A DNA stretch of 64,000 nt from Bacteroidales bacterium. GTDB taxonomy: Bacteria; Bacteroidota; Bacteroidia; Bacteroidales; UBA932. A program made the translations under genes and the position numbers. The notes beneath the pieces are model-generated. The model had not been told where the DNA came from. It was given only the letters and a program-made list of their open reading frames with translations, and did no database searches. Shown piece after piece: positions 52,461 to 62,259 of this stretch; position 1 is the first letter of the stretch, and each line of letters begins with the position of its first letter. The stretch lies in assembly GCA_016286385.1 (NCBI GenBank), contig JAEESO010000001.1, forward strand, positions 124,001 to 188,000, read 5' to 3'.

Positions 52461-54307
52461 AGGGCTTGCATGTCGTTAAGTTTCCTGTAATATCCGTTGA
52501 GGGCAATTAGTTCGTCGTGGCGGCCGCGCTCCACAATGCGGCCGTCCTGCATCACAATGATTTCATCGGCATTCTTGATGGTGGAGAGCCTGTGGGCGAT
52601 GGCAATGGTTGTACGGGTGCTCATAAGGCGGTCAAGGGCGTCCTGCACAAGGCGCTCACTCTCCGTATCCAGGGATGCCGTGGCCTCATCCAGAATGAGG
52701 ATGGGAGGGTTCTTGAGGATGGCGCGGGCAATTGAAAGCCTCTGGCGCTGGCCGCCGGAAAGCTTGGATCCGCGGTCTCCGATGTTTGTCTCATAGCCCT
52801 CCGGCTTCTCCATGATGAAGTCGTGGGCATTGGCAATCTTTGCCGCCGCAACCACCTGCTCCATTGTGGCGCCTTCCACGCCAAATGCTATGTTGTTGAA
52901 GATTGTGTCGTTGAAAAGGATGGGCTCCTGGTTCACGTTGCCCATAAGTGCGCGGAGATCCTTTACCGCAAGGTCCTTGACGTCCTTTCCGTCAATGGTA
53001 ATCCTGCCGCCCGTAACATCCCAGAAACGGGGGATAAGGTCTACCAGGGTTGATTTTCCGGCGCCGGATTCTCCCACAATTGCTATCATCTTGCCGCGTG
53101 GGATCTCAAGGTCTATCCCACGGAGGATCTCACGTGAGGAGTCGTAGCTGAAACGCACGCCTTCAAAGCGTATAGCATCCTGGAAGGACTCCATGGGAAG
53201 GGGGTTCTGAGGGTCCTTGATGGGGTTGTCGTACTCCAGGATCTTGTTAATCCTTTCCATGGACGCCAGGCCCTTGGGAATACGGTAGGTGGCGGTGGAG
53301 AGTTCCTTGATGGGCTCAATCACGGAGTACAGGATCACAAGGAACAGGATGAACTGGGAAGCATCCATGAAGGTGCCTCCAAACAGGCCCCTGCCGCGGA
53401 TGATCATGGCGCCGCCTACGCAAAGGGCAATCATGAGCATTGTGGTGCCCAGGAATTCGCTCACGGGATGGGCGGTAAGCTGGCGGGTAGAGACCTTGGC
53501 AATCTTACGGCGCATACGGTCCGTGACATTGCCAAAGCGCTTTGACATGGTTTTCTCTGCGTTGAAAGCCTTCACAATCCTGAGGCCGCCAAGGGTTTCA
53601 TCCACCTGCGACATTGTGTCACTCCAGAGTTCCTGCGCCTCCAGGGAACCTCTCTTAAGCTGCTTGCCTATGACCCCCATGATCCACACGAACCCCGGAG
53701 TGAAGAGGATGGTGAAAGCCATCATGTCAGGGCTCAGGAAAGTAAGGAAGGCAAAATACATCACAATAAGGATGGGGTCCTTGATAAGGATGAAGATAGA
53801 GGCGGTGATGGAGCTTTCAACCTCTGAGACGTCTCCGGTGATACGGGCAATGATGTCTCCCTTACGCTCCTCGGAGAAAAAGCCGATGGGAAGGGACAGA
53901 ATCTTGTTATATATGCGGCAGCGGAGTTCCTTCACAATACCCGTTGAAATGGGCACCATCACAGCGTTTGAGCCAAAGTAGCAGCTGGTCTTGAGCAAGG
54001 TGAAGAAGATCATTGTGCCGCCAAGGAGGATGAGGGTGTTCATGAGCCCGAACTTCCCGGCAAAATCCGACACATAGAAGTAGAAATTGTTCACCAGGGT
54101 ATCCTTGAAGCTGCCCGTGCCCCAGGGAATAAACTCATAGGCCTCCACCTCTGAATTTACCTTGAACAGGATATTGAGCAGCGGCACCAGCACCGTAAAG
54201 GAGAATATATTGAATATGGCCGATAGTATGTTGAGAAACACAGCCCCGGCCAGATATCCTTTGTACGGAGAGGCGTACTGCCTCATCATTTTGAGGAATT
54301 CCTTCAT
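52457..54307 (-). CDS. ABC exporter, MsbA-like (fused membrane and ATPase domains)
   Basis: 616 residues. Six transmembrane helices fill about residues 1-340, followed by the ATPase domain with Walker A GESGAGKST (412-420), the signature KLSGGQRQRLSIARA, Walker B ILILDEATASLD and the H-loop IAIAHRLST. This half-transporter dimerises. Lipid A-core flipping is the likeliest role in a Gram-negative, although drug or peptide export cannot be excluded. Confidence 0.9.
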   Translation of the reverse strand: MKEFLKMMRQYASPYKGYLAGAVFLNILSAIFNIFSFTVLVPLLNILFKVNSEVEAYEFIPWGTGSFKDTLVNNFYFYVSDFAGKFGLMNTLILLGGTMIFFTLLKTSCYFGSNAVMVPISTGIVKELRCRIYNKILSLPIGFFSEERKGDIIARITGDVSEVESSITASIFILIKDPILIVMYFAFLTFLSPDMMAFTILFTPGFVWIMGVIGKQLKRGSLEAQELWSDTMSQVDETLGGLRIVKAFNAEKTMSKRFGNVTDRMRRKIAKVSTRQLTAHPVSEFLGTTMLMIALCVGGAMIIRGRGLFGGTFMDASQFILFLVILYSVIEPIKELSTATYRIPKGLASMERINKILEYDNPIKDPQNPLPMESFQDAIRFEGVRFSYDSSREILRGIDLEIPRGKMIAIVGESGAGKSTLVDLIPRFWDVTGGRITIDGKDVKDLAVKDLRALMGNVNQEPILFNDTIFNNIAFGVEGATMEQVVAAAKIANAHDFIMEKPEGYETNIGDRGSKLSGGQRQRLSIARAILKNPPILILDEATASLDTESERLVQDALDRLMSTRTTIAIAHRLSTIKNADEIIVMQDGRIVERGRHDELIALNGYYRKLNDMQAL

Positions 54308-54313
54308 AGGTTA

Positions 54314-54321
54314 CAAAGATA
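54314..54321 (-). promoter_or_regulatory. -7 box of the MsbA-like gene promoter
   Basis: Minus-strand TATCTTTG, 7 bases before the ATG at 54307, giving a leader of only a few bases. It lies in the 25-base gap after the M28-like gene. Confidence 0.6.
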
Positions 54322-54332
54322 GCAAAAAAACC

Positions 54333-55328
54333 TTACAGCACCTTGTCCAGCCAGTAGAAGATGAGGCGGATGCGGTCCTTGAGGACGTCGTAGTCCAGTG
54401 AGGCAGCGTTGTCGGACGGCTTGTTGTTGTTCAGGGTGATGCCGGAAGTGAACATGACTGCGGGAATCTTGTGCTCCAGGAAGATGCGTTGGTCGGAGAT
54501 GCGGCGGTAGAAAAGCCGCGTGAAGTCCTTGCTGCCGTAATAGTCATAGCCAAGCTCCAGCCCGAAGCCCTTTCCCTTATTAGCCGATTCCAGCGAGGAG
54601 CGGTGGGAAACGGCGTCATCAGAGAGCATCATAAGGAAGCGCGGATTGCCGTCCGTAAGAGGGGCAGTTGTGCCTCCAATCTGGTCCAGATTCACCACCA
54701 GGGATATCTGTGAGGCCGATACTGGCTGCCCGGAAACGGGGTCAAGAAGCTTCTTGCTGTCTATCTGCCGCCACAGTTCCACGGCGCCGGCCTGGTTCTT
54801 CTCCTTGCCATCAAGCGCAACCAGGATCAGTGAGTGCCGGTAGATCTTGTGGCAGGTGTTCATCCGGTTCACCATTGCGGCAAGTTCCAGAAGGGCGGCA
54901 ACGCCGGAGGCATTGGCATCTGCCCCGGGATAGAAAGTGCCGTTGAGGGTGCCAAGGTTGTCATAGTGGGCCATTACCACAATGTAGCGGGCGGGGGTGG
55001 AACTGCCGGGAATAAGGCCGATAACATTCCGGCCCATGCCCTCCGAGGTGCTGAAGCCGTGGAGCCACGCCCCGCCAAGCGGCTGGAGCCCAAGGACGCG
55101 GAAATTACCGTCCAACCAGTCGGCCACCTTATGCGCCCCCTCAGAGCCGGTTGCACGGCCGCCGAGGGCGGGATCTGTGAGATATTCTACGGTGGAGCGG
55201 ATGTGCTCCTTATTGAGAACCATATCGGCATTCATGGGGCTTATGCTATATCGGACGCTTTGTGCCTGAGCCGCCGCAGTCCCCACCATAAGGCCGAAAA
55301 TGATTAAAATTTTTACTAACTTTGTCAT
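54333..55328 (-). CDS. M28-family peptidase homologue with several active-site residues missing
   Basis: 331 residues with a signal peptide ending AAAQAQ. The M28 fold is recognisable from ATGSEGAHKVADWL, YIVVMAHYDNLGTL, YPGADANASGVAALLELA, HSLILVALDGKEKNQAGAVEL and VVNLDQIGG. Compared with active members, the bridging Asp (GAxDNxSG) is replaced by Ala138, the general-base Glu of the EE pair by Lys175, and the final His motif near the C-terminus (normally HxPxD) by NNKPSD. H121, E176 and D215 remain. It may be an inactive or altered-metal relative. The plus-strand promoter of the TPR gene lies in its first codons. Confidence 0.8.
   Translation of the reverse strand: MTKLVKILIIFGLMVGTAAAQAQSVRYSISPMNADMVLNKEHIRSTVEYLTDPALGGRATGSEGAHKVADWLDGNFRVLGLQPLGGAWLHGFSTSEGMGRNVIGLIPGSSTPARYIVVMAHYDNLGTLNGTFYPGADANASGVAALLELAAMVNRMNTCHKIYRHSLILVALDGKEKNQAGAVELWRQIDSKKLLDPVSGQPVSASQISLVVNLDQIGGTTAPLTDGNPRFLMMLSDDAVSHRSSLESANKGKGFGLELGYDYYGSKDFTRLFYRRISDQRIFLEHKIPAVMFTSGITLNNNKPSDNAASLDYDVLKDRIRLIFYWLDKVL
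55317..55324 (+). promoter_or_regulatory. -7 box of the TPR-protein promoter, inside the divergent M28-like gene
   Basis: TAACTTTG, a full match, 50 bases before the ATG at 55375. It overlaps codons 2-4 of the divergent gene. Confidence 0.6.
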
Positions 55329-55374
55329 TTGGTGCGAAATTAGCTATTTCACTCAAGAAAAGGAAATTTTTTTG

Positions 55375-57360
55375 ATGGTAAAGCCTCTGAAAATACTCTT
55401 TATTTGCCTTCTGCTTTGCATGGGAATCAATTCCCGTGCCCAGTGGGATAAAGACGTGTTCTCTTTCAGGGGCCGTACCGCCCTCCAGGACGGCCGCCTT
55501 GGTGAAGCCGTGGCCAATTTCAACATCCTGGCGCAGCTTGACTCAACGGACCACTGGACCTTCTTCTACAGGGGTATAGCCAAATACAACCTTGGGGATA
55601 TCCGTGGCGCCAGGGCCGATTTTTCCACAGCCGTGCGCCTTAACCCCGTGTTCACTTCAGGCTATCATTACAGGGCCATTACTGAAAGCCGCACCGGAGA
55701 CTACGACGCCGCCCTCCAGGACCTTGAAAGGGCCATAGAACTGAGGCCCGGCTCCCACGGCCTGTATTTCACCCGCGGCGTCACATTTTTTCTGAGCCGC
55801 CAGTTTGAGAGTGCCGTAAAGGACTTTGACAAATATATAAGGAAGGAACCCAAGGATCCCGCGTCCTACCTTAACCGCGGCGCATCATATCTCTTCCTTG
55901 GGGACACTACAAAGGCCCTGGCCGATTACAACCACGCCATCAAGATAGACCGCTTTGAGCCTGAGGGTTACATCCGTCGCGGCGGCCTGGAGGCATCCAG
56001 AGGGCAGTTTGACGATGCCCTGGCGGATTTTAACAAGGCCATAGACCTTGATTCAACCCTTACCCTGGCTCATTTCCAGAGGGCCCTTGTGAATGCGGAA
56101 AAAGGTAATCTGAAGGAAGCCATGAGTGACCTTAATACCGTTCTCAAGTACGAGCCCGGCAACGCCCTCACGCTATATAACAGGAGTCTTCTGAGCGCCC
56201 AGGTGGGAGATTATGACGGAGCCCTGGCCGATATGGACAGGGTGCTTGCCATCAACCCCGGCAACGTCCTTGCATACTTCAACCGGGCCAGCTTCTTCAT
56301 AGAGATGGAGCGCTGGGACGACGCCCTGGCGGACTACAATAAGGCAATAGAGCTGTACCCGGACTTTGCCAAGGCCTATATGAACAGGGCCTACGTTGAG
56401 CTCCAGCTGGGCATGAACCGCGCTTCCAAGGAGGATTACCGCACCGCAAGAAAGAAAGTGGCTGAGTATGAGAAGGCCACCGCCTCCGGGGCCGATTTCT
56501 CCGACACCACAAAGAAATACTCCTCCCTCCTTGCCCTGGATGCCGATTTCGCGCGTAACGGCGGCTTTGAGGACGAGATGCTCCGTCACCGTGACGTGGA
56601 CATCAACCTCAAACCCTTGTACCGCTTTGTGATAGCAGGCGCTTCAGGCGGCGGGGCCAACATCCTCCAGCACAGGTATGAGAACAAGCTCTTGGATACC
56701 TTCATGGCATCCATGGAGGTCCCCGTGGAGGTGAGCTCCGGCGCTGCATCAATCCCAGCCGGGGAGGATTTGCTCCAGAAGCCTGTGAAGGGGTCCTTCG
56801 AGAAAGGCCTCCAGGATATGGGCTCAAGGCAGTACTCCAAGGCCCTCGGGCACTTTACGGACGCCGCAGATGCAGAGCCCGTGGGACCCTATGATGCCTA
56901 CTACAAGGCGTTCTACCTTATGAACAGGGCTGCGCTGAGGGCGGAGATGATAGAGTTCATAGCGTCCTTCGAGTCAAATGTCCAGACCCTCACCATGGAC
57001 GACAAGGGAAATACACGCGCCCGTGTCCGTGAGCAGGTTACCCGTGAGTATGACTATTCAGAGGCCCTACAGGATATGGAGGCCGCAGCCGCGGTGCTGC
57101 CATCCGTTCCGTATATCCAGTTTAACCTTGGCAATCTCTACTGCCTTAGTTCACGCTTTGTGCAGGCAATTGAGAGTTATGACAGGGCTATTAAACTGTA
57201 CCCCTGGATGGGGGACGCCTATTTCAATAGGGGGCTCGTGCTTATCTATCTCAAGGACCGGGAGAAAGGCTGCATAGACCTTTCCCGTGCCGGAGAGCTG
57301 GGCGTGGAAGGTGCTTATGGCGTTATTTCCCGATATTGTGACAAGGAGGAGAGGCCGTGA
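55375..57360 (+). CDS. Secreted tetratricopeptide-repeat protein
   Basis: 661 residues from the ATG at 55375, which opens a signal peptide ending SRAQ; the frame upstream overlaps the divergent gene. At least nine TPR units are visible (for example AHFQRALVNAEKGNLKEAMSDLNTVLKYEPGNALTLYNRSLL), with consensus YxxRGxxxxxxGDxxxAxxDxxxAIxLxP. A non-TPR segment of about 150 residues (roughly 390-540) follows, then two more TPRs. A periplasmic scaffold role is inferred. The stop overlaps the next start (TGATG). Confidence 0.85.
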   Translation: MVKPLKILFICLLLCMGINSRAQWDKDVFSFRGRTALQDGRLGEAVANFNILAQLDSTDHWTFFYRGIAKYNLGDIRGARADFSTAVRLNPVFTSGYHYRAITESRTGDYDAALQDLERAIELRPGSHGLYFTRGVTFFLSRQFESAVKDFDKYIRKEPKDPASYLNRGASYLFLGDTTKALADYNHAIKIDRFEPEGYIRRGGLEASRGQFDDALADFNKAIDLDSTLTLAHFQRALVNAEKGNLKEAMSDLNTVLKYEPGNALTLYNRSLLSAQVGDYDGALADMDRVLAINPGNVLAYFNRASFFIEMERWDDALADYNKAIELYPDFAKAYMNRAYVELQLGMNRASKEDYRTARKKVAEYEKATASGADFSDTTKKYSSLLALDADFARNGGFEDEMLRHRDVDINLKPLYRFVIAGASGGGANILQHRYENKLLDTFMASMEVPVEVSSGAASIPAGEDLLQKPVKGSFEKGLQDMGSRQYSKALGHFTDAADAEPVGPYDAYYKAFYLMNRAALRAEMIEFIASFESNVQTLTMDDKGNTRARVREQVTREYDYSEALQDMEAAAAVLPSVPYIQFNLGNLYCLSSRFVQAIESYDRAIKLYPWMGDAYFNRGLVLIYLKDREKGCIDLSRAGELGVEGAYGVISRYCDKEERP

Positions 57361-58154
57361 TGAGGTTTGTGAGTTTCTCCAGCGGCAGTTGCGGCAACTG
57401 CTACCTGCTGCTTGGCCCGTCTTCCGGCATAATGATAGATGCCGGGGTGGGAATTCGCCGCGTGAAAAAGGAGCTTGAGGCCCTCAAATTGGGCTATGAC
57501 AATATATCGGCCATCCTGATAACCCACGACCACGGAGACCATATCCGGTCCCTGGGCTCTTTCTGCAAGAGGCTTACCCCGCCGGTGTGGACTACTGAGC
57601 GGCTCCACGACGCCCTGGCTTACCACCCCTTCACAAGGGATTGGGTGGGACCCTGCCGCCAGGTGCTTGAACCGGGCGTTTGGAACCCCGTGACGGAGGA
57701 TTTTGACGTGCGTTTCTTTGTGGTTCCCCACGACTCCACCCAGTGCGTAGGATACGTGATCCGCTGCGATGAGGAACTATTTGTCCTTATGACAGACCTT
57801 GGGCATGTGACGCCGGAGGCCCTCAAATGGGCGTCGGTGGCGCAAACCGTGGTGGTGGAGTCAAACTATGACTTTGATATGCTCATGGGCGGCTCATATC
57901 CTCAGGTGCTCAAGGACCGTATCAGCCATGGAATCGGCCATCTCTCAAATGACGCCTGTGCCGATGCCATATGCCGGTTCATGCACCCCGGCCTCCGCAA
58001 TATCTTCCTTTGCCACCTAAGCGGCAACAACAATACCCCGGAGCTGGCGTATGACAGCGCCCTTGCCGCACTGGAGTCAATGGGTATAGAGAAGGGAAGT
58101 GTGGCCCTGAGGGTCCTCAGAAGGGGAGAGGCGTCTCCTCTACTTACCCTTTAG
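57360..58154 (+). CDS. Metallo-beta-lactamase-fold hydrolase, WalJ/YycJ-like
   Basis: 264 residues from the ATG at 57360, which shares a base with the preceding stop; a GTG one codon earlier is also possible. It opens MRFVSFSSGSCGNCYLL and has the metal motif THDHGDH with H56, D58-type spacing and H61, then VVPHDSTQCVGYV, TDLGHVT, ESNYD and LCHLSGNNN. WalJ-like proteins are proposed to be nucleases in DNA repair or cell-wall signalling. Its last 15 bases overlap the convergent MATE gene. Confidence 0.85.
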   Translation: MRFVSFSSGSCGNCYLLLGPSSGIMIDAGVGIRRVKKELEALKLGYDNISAILITHDHGDHIRSLGSFCKRLTPPVWTTERLHDALAYHPFTRDWVGPCRQVLEPGVWNPVTEDFDVRFFVVPHDSTQCVGYVIRCDEELFVLMTDLGHVTPEALKWASVAQTVVVESNYDFDMLMGGSYPQVLKDRISHGIGHLSNDACADAICRFMHPGLRNIFLCHLSGNNNTPELAYDSALAALESMGIEKGSVALRVLRRGEASPLLTL

Positions 58155-59507
58155 CCAGGCGCCGCTTGCAAGGCGGATAATAAAGATGGTGCCCCTGAAG
58201 CATAGTTCCACCGCCATGCACATCCAGAATCCGGGAAGGCCGTAGATGCGGGTGATGAATATGGCCGGGATAATCCTTACAAACCACATTGATCCAAAGT
58301 TCATGAAACTTGGGATCTTTGTATCGGCCGCACCAACAAATGCTCCATATATCACAAGGGATGCAGCGTAGCCAAGTTCCGCCCAGGCCTCTATCCAGAG
58401 AACGCGTGCTCCAAGGTCTATCACGGCGGCGTCCGGAGACATTATTCCCATCATCTGAGGGGCAAAGATCCACATGAGGATAGCAAGGAAGCCCATGATG
58501 CCCATGCCCATAAGGGTGGTTATCCATGCAAAGCGCTTTGCCATGGGTTTACGCCCAGCGCCTATGGACTGGCCCACAAGGGCCGTGGCTGCATCGGCAA
58601 TACCAACTCCAGGCATATAGCACAGGCTCTCAGCGGTGATTGCAAAGGAATTGGCCGCTATGGCGATGGTGCCAAGCGGGGCCACTATCATGGTTGCTGC
58701 AATGTATCCGCCTCTCATGAGGATGTTCTGGAGGGCCATGGGGCCGCTGATTCCAAGGGCCTTATTAATAACCGTCCTGGTGGGCCTGTAGCTGCCTTTT
58801 TCCTGGGTGAGGCCAAGTTCCTTTGACCGGAAGGCAAGGAAGGAGAACATGGCTATTCCGGTCACTACCTCTGCAAGGCCGCTGCCAATGGCCGCCCCCA
58901 CAACGCCCATGTCCAGGGCGTAGATGAAAACGTAGTTGAACACCACGTCAAGGACGCACATCCCAATGCTCAGGATGCTTGGAACCTTCATGTTGCCGCT
59001 GGCCTGGAGCATGTACGCGCAGGTCCAGTCAAGTGCCATTGCGGGCATGAAAAGGGACATTATGAAGAAGTAGCTGGTGGCATCCTGGCTTATGTCGGGG
59101 CCGCCTCCCAGCCATGCGGGAAGGAAGGGGGAGAGGCATATGCCGATAAGCGCAAGGATCCCGCTGAAGACAAGAGCGCAAACAAGGCCCTGGCGTACCA
59201 CGGACCGTGCTCCTTCAAAATTGTTGGCCCCAACAGCATGCGCCACCTGAACGGAGAAACCGCTGGTTGCGGCCATCCCAAAGCCTCCGAAGAGCCAGAG
59301 GCATGTGGATACAAGGCCGATAGAAGCTCCCGCAGCAGGCCCCAGATGCCCCACCATTGCGGTGTCTATGTACTGCATCATGACGGAGGAGAGCTGGGCA
59401 AGGATGGCGGGGTAGCTCATGGACAGGCACAGTTTTATCTGCTGCCCGGTGGTGAGCTGCCCTCCGCCGCGGAGTATTCCAAGGAGTATGTCTTTCCTAC
59501 TTGCCAT
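58140..59507 (-). CDS. MATE-family efflux transporter
   Basis: 455 residues with 12 predicted transmembrane helices in two related halves. [35 protein letters not shown] and [28 protein letters not shown] are the two MATE signatures. Drug/sodium or proton antiport is expected; the substrate is unknown. The start overlaps the recQ end by 11 bases. Confidence 0.9.
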   Translation of the reverse strand: MASRKDILLGILRGGGQLTTGQQIKLCLSMSYPAILAQLSSVMMQYIDTAMVGHLGPAAGASIGLVSTCLWLFGGFGMAATSGFSVQVAHAVGANNFEGARSVVRQGLVCALVFSGILALIGICLSPFLPAWLGGGPDISQDATSYFFIMSLFMPAMALDWTCAYMLQASGNMKVPSILSIGMCVLDVVFNYVFIYALDMGVVGAAIGSGLAEVVTGIAMFSFLAFRSKELGLTQEKGSYRPTRTVINKALGISGPMALQNILMRGGYIAATMIVAPLGTIAIAANSFAITAESLCYMPGVGIADAATALVGQSIGAGRKPMAKRFAWITTLMGMGIMGFLAILMWIFAPQMMGIMSPDAAVIDLGARVLWIEAWAELGYAASLVIYGAFVGAADTKIPSFMNFGSMWFVRIIPAIFITRIYGLPGFWMCMAVELCFRGTIFIIRLASGAWLKGK

Positions 59508-61362
59508 ATCCCGGTACTTCTCCCTTGTCTATCATATCCCTGAGGACTTCCAGATAGGAGTCCTCTGCTGTGCCGAAGGCGCTCCTAAGATCCATAAGAG
59601 TGTATTTCCCGCCCATCCCTTCTATCCATGCCGCCAGCTTTTCCCTCAGGTCCTTTGGCTTTGCGGCACCCGCGCGGCAGATGTCGCACTTGCCGCAGAG
59701 GGCACTTTCCATCTGGCCAAAGTACCTCAGAAGGAACTGTGACCGGCATTCATCCTCCTCTTCCACGTAATCCATCATGGTCTGGACCCTTTCATGGAAT
59801 GTGCTCCTAAGGAGTTTATACCTCTGTGGGCTAAGCTGGAGGTTTCCGGGCATGAGACGGCCGTGCGCAAGACATATAATGGTGGCGTGGTCTGCGGGGA
59901 TATATCTGATCACATGATTCACGGAAAGCCCGTACAGAAGCTGCCTCAGGGCCGATACAGGCACTCCCACGCGGCCCGCCACGGCGTCTTCCTCGATGGG
60001 CGTTGCGTATGAGAAAATGCCGGTGTACATCCTCATGAGGGCGTCCAGCACATCCGGCATCTTTGGATCCGGAAGGTCAACCCCGTAGAGGGCAGTACGG
60101 TCCACGTCTATCTTCACGCGGGTGTCTATATCGGCATCTTCGGCAAGGGACCAGTGGCCCTCCCGGCCGATGTATTTTATGGCGTACCACGCCGGCGCCT
60201 GCTGAAGGCCGAAGCGCTTACAGAACTCCCTTATGTCGAACTTAAGCATCCGGCCTTCTCCGCCCTCATAGGGAATCTCATAGAAGATGTGGAGCTTCTG
60301 GTAGATATCCTCAATGTATTCCAGGGAGGGGAATGAGACCTGTTCAATCTGCTTAAGGCGGGTTATGTCCGTGCCGTTCCAGAGAAGGACGGCGTATGAA
60401 GGCTTCCCGTCACGCCCGGCGCGGCCCGCTTCCTGGAAGTAGGCCTCCGGGGAATCAGGGAGATCGGCATGAACTACAAACCTTACGTCAGGCTTGTCGA
60501 TTCCCATCCCGAAGGCGTTGGTGCACACCATCACGCGCGTTTTGCCGCTTTTCCATTCCTCCTGCCTCTCTGCCCTTGTATGAGCCCCAAGGCCGGCGTG
60601 ATAGAATGAGGCCTCGATGCCGGCGCTCCTTAGCTGGGCCGATAATTCTTCCGCACGGCTTCTGCTCCTCACGTACACTATCCCCGTGCCGGGAACGCCG
60701 TTACAGATGCTTCTGATCTGGCCGGCCTTGTCCTGGGTCTTGCGGACTATGTAACTTAGATTTGGGCGCTCGAAGCCTGATTTCAGGATGAGTTTCTCCT
60801 TGAAGGCAAGGTGCTCCATGATGTCACTGGCCACAAGCGGAGTGGCGGTGGCGGTGAGCGCTATTACGGGGGCGTCTATCTGCTTTCTGATCTTTCCTAT
60901 CTCAAGGTAATCCGGGCGGAAGTCATAGCCCCACTGGGATATGCAGTGGGCTTCATCCACCACAATGTAGGAGACGTTGAGAACGCTCAGGTATGCGTGG
61001 AAGGCACGGGTCTTAAGGCGTTCAGGGCTAAGGTAGAGGAACTTGTAATCTCCGTAGGCGGCGTTGTTCAGGGCAAGGTCCACTTCACGGCGGTTCATGC
61101 CTGCGTGGATGGCTATGGCCCTGATTCCGCGGGACTTAAGGTTCTGGACCTGGTCCTTCATGAGGGCTATGAGGGGAGTGACCACAAGGGCTATTCCGTC
61201 CTTCATGAGGGCCGGAACCTGGAAACACACGCTCTTTCCGCCGCCGGTTGGAAGTATTGCAAGGACGTCCCGGCCATCCAGGGCGTTCTGGATGATATCC
61301 TCCTGCATGGGCCGGAATGAGTCATAGCCCCAATATGTCTTTAGTGTCTCCTGAGGACTCAT
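59497..61362 (-). CDS. recQ: ATP-dependent DNA helicase RecQ, without HRDC domain
   Basis: 621 residues. Helicase motifs: Walker A TGGGKS with K43, [17 protein letters not shown] (D136-H139), the TATATP motif, and [19 protein letters not shown]. The RQC zinc site has cysteines in [12 protein letters not shown] and CGKCDIC, followed by a winged-helix region. The C-terminal HRDC domain of E. coli RecQ is not recognisable. The product acts in recombination and replication-fork repair. Confidence 0.95.
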   Translation of the reverse strand: MSPQETLKTYWGYDSFRPMQEDIIQNALDGRDVLAILPTGGGKSVCFQVPALMKDGIALVVTPLIALMKDQVQNLKSRGIRAIAIHAGMNRREVDLALNNAAYGDYKFLYLSPERLKTRAFHAYLSVLNVSYIVVDEAHCISQWGYDFRPDYLEIGKIRKQIDAPVIALTATATPLVASDIMEHLAFKEKLILKSGFERPNLSYIVRKTQDKAGQIRSICNGVPGTGIVYVRSRSRAEELSAQLRSAGIEASFYHAGLGAHTRAERQEEWKSGKTRVMVCTNAFGMGIDKPDVRFVVHADLPDSPEAYFQEAGRAGRDGKPSYAVLLWNGTDITRLKQIEQVSFPSLEYIEDIYQKLHIFYEIPYEGGEGRMLKFDIREFCKRFGLQQAPAWYAIKYIGREGHWSLAEDADIDTRVKIDVDRTALYGVDLPDPKMPDVLDALMRMYTGIFSYATPIEEDAVAGRVGVPVSALRQLLYGLSVNHVIRYIPADHATIICLAHGRLMPGNLQLSPQRYKLLRSTFHERVQTMMDYVEEEDECRSQFLLRYFGQMESALCGKCDICRAGAAKPKDLREKLAAWIEGMGGKYTLMDLRSAFGTAEDSYLEVLRDMIDKGEVPGYGK

Positions 61363-61388
61363 AGTTTGCTAAGATACGTCTTTTTTCT

Positions 61389-61396
61389 TAGATTTG
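61389..61396 (+). promoter_or_regulatory. -7 box of the ybaK promoter, abutting the start codon
   Basis: TAGATTTG, a full match to TAnnTTTG, ends 4 bases before the ATG at 61401. This predicts a leaderless transcript, as for fabK. Confidence 0.55.
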
Positions 61397-61400
61397 TGGT

Positions 61401-61871
61401 ATGAATGTGCAGAAAACAAATGCCGCGAGGCTTCTTGACGCAGCGGGTATTGAGTATTCCCTTGTGCCATATGAAGTTGACGAAGACCACCTTGAAGCGT
61501 CCCATGTGGCAGAGCAGTTGGGAGAGGACCTTGACCGTGTATTCAAGACTCTTGTTCTCCGCGGAGACCGCGGCGGGCTCTTTGTGTGCGTGATCCCCGG
61601 CTCCATGGAAGTGGACTTGAAGGTCGCAGCACGCATATCCGGCAACAAGAGCTGCGCCATGATACATGTGAAGGAGCTTCTGCCCCTTACGGGCTATATC
61701 CGTGGCGGCTGCTCTCCTATCGGCATGAAAAAACCGCTTCCCACGTTCATACATGAGAGCGCCCTTCTTTGGGACACCATTTATGTAAGCGCCGGCGTTC
61801 GTGGCCTCCAGCTGTGCATAGCCCCGGAGGCTCTGATTTCCTTTGTTGGCGCCTCCCTCTATCCGCTGTAA
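61401..61871 (+). CDS. ybaK: Cys-tRNA(Pro)/Cys-tRNA(Cys) deacylase YbaK/EbsC
   Basis: 156 residues. The YbaK editing fold is recognisable from FKTLVLRGDRGGLFVCVIPGSMEVDLKVAA (with the conserved Lys of FKTL) and GYIRGGCSPIGMKKPLPTFI. It clears Cys mischarged on tRNA-Pro by prolyl-tRNA synthetase, a trans-editing partner that makes sense here because the proS type in this genome lacks the editing insertion. The start is fixed by the promoter box immediately before it. Confidence 0.92.
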   Translation: MNVQKTNAARLLDAAGIEYSLVPYEVDEDHLEASHVAEQLGEDLDRVFKTLVLRGDRGGLFVCVIPGSMEVDLKVAARISGNKSCAMIHVKELLPLTGYIRGGCSPIGMKKPLPTFIHESALLWDTIYVSAGVRGLQLCIAPEALISFVGASLYPL

Positions 61872-61943
61872 CATCTGCCATCCAACATAGTTCTCCCCTG
61901 GAGGTGGAGGTTAATTTCCACATTTACAGTCACTTACACAATC

Positions 61944-61969
61944 TTCTACCAGAACTATTTCTGGTAGAA
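61944..61969. terminator. Hairpin after ybaK, possible weak terminator
   Basis: A perfect 11-bp stem TTCTACCAGAA/TTCTGGTAGAA (61944-61954 with 61959-61969) with a CTAT loop, not followed by a good T-run, so termination is uncertain. It resembles the GTCTACC/GGTAGAC stems after trpS and cstA. Confidence 0.5.
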
Positions 61970-62084
61970 ACCATTGCAACTCGCTGTGAATCAGTGACTT
62001 GAGCCCCACCGCATCGGCATTACCGAAGTGGGGATTGGGCGTTTCTCTGCTGCGTTGGCATTTGTTACAGAGGCGGTAGGCTCC

Positions 62085-62184
62085 GGGCAACGAACCACAC
62101 GTTTTGGGGCCTTTTTGTGCGTTTCGTTGCCCATTTGGTCAATGAATTACACAAAAATGGCGTTATTTGTGCGTTTCGTTGCCC
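62085..62184 (+). repeat. Tandem pair of 48-nt REP-like hairpins without a transposase
   Basis: Units 62085-62132 and 62137-62184 are aligned without gaps. Both have the same right arm, ending GTTTCGTTGCCC. The left arm, GGGCAACGAA, is near-perfect in unit 1 and has four changes in unit 2. Size (48 vs 49 nt), pairing and internal CACAAAAA/GGCGTT sequence resemble the REP units around the RAYT gene at 12 kb, but the stem ends differ. Confidence 0.7.
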
Positions 62185-62234
62185 GAGGGTACCATCTGAG
62201 ATAATTGTTTATTGCAGCAGAGCCGTATTTTTTG

Positions 62235-62242
62235 TATTTTTG
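62235..62242 (+). promoter_or_regulatory. -7 box for the BaiN-like gene
   Basis: TATTTTTG, a full match, 17 bases before the ATG at 62260. Confidence 0.6.
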
Positions 62243-62259
62243 CAGCCAAATAGATCATT

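Larger units (their letters stand above)
61872..62259. other. 388-bp intergenic region: hairpin, structured segment and REP-like pair
   Basis: No gene is visible. It holds a hairpin at 61944-61969, a possible stem CCCCAC/GTGGGG (62004-62009 with 62028-62033), a REP-like pair at 62085-62184 and the promoter at 62235. A CGCTGnnnnnCAG motif at 61972-61984 also occurs near other hairpins in the window (see findings). Confidence 0.6.
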
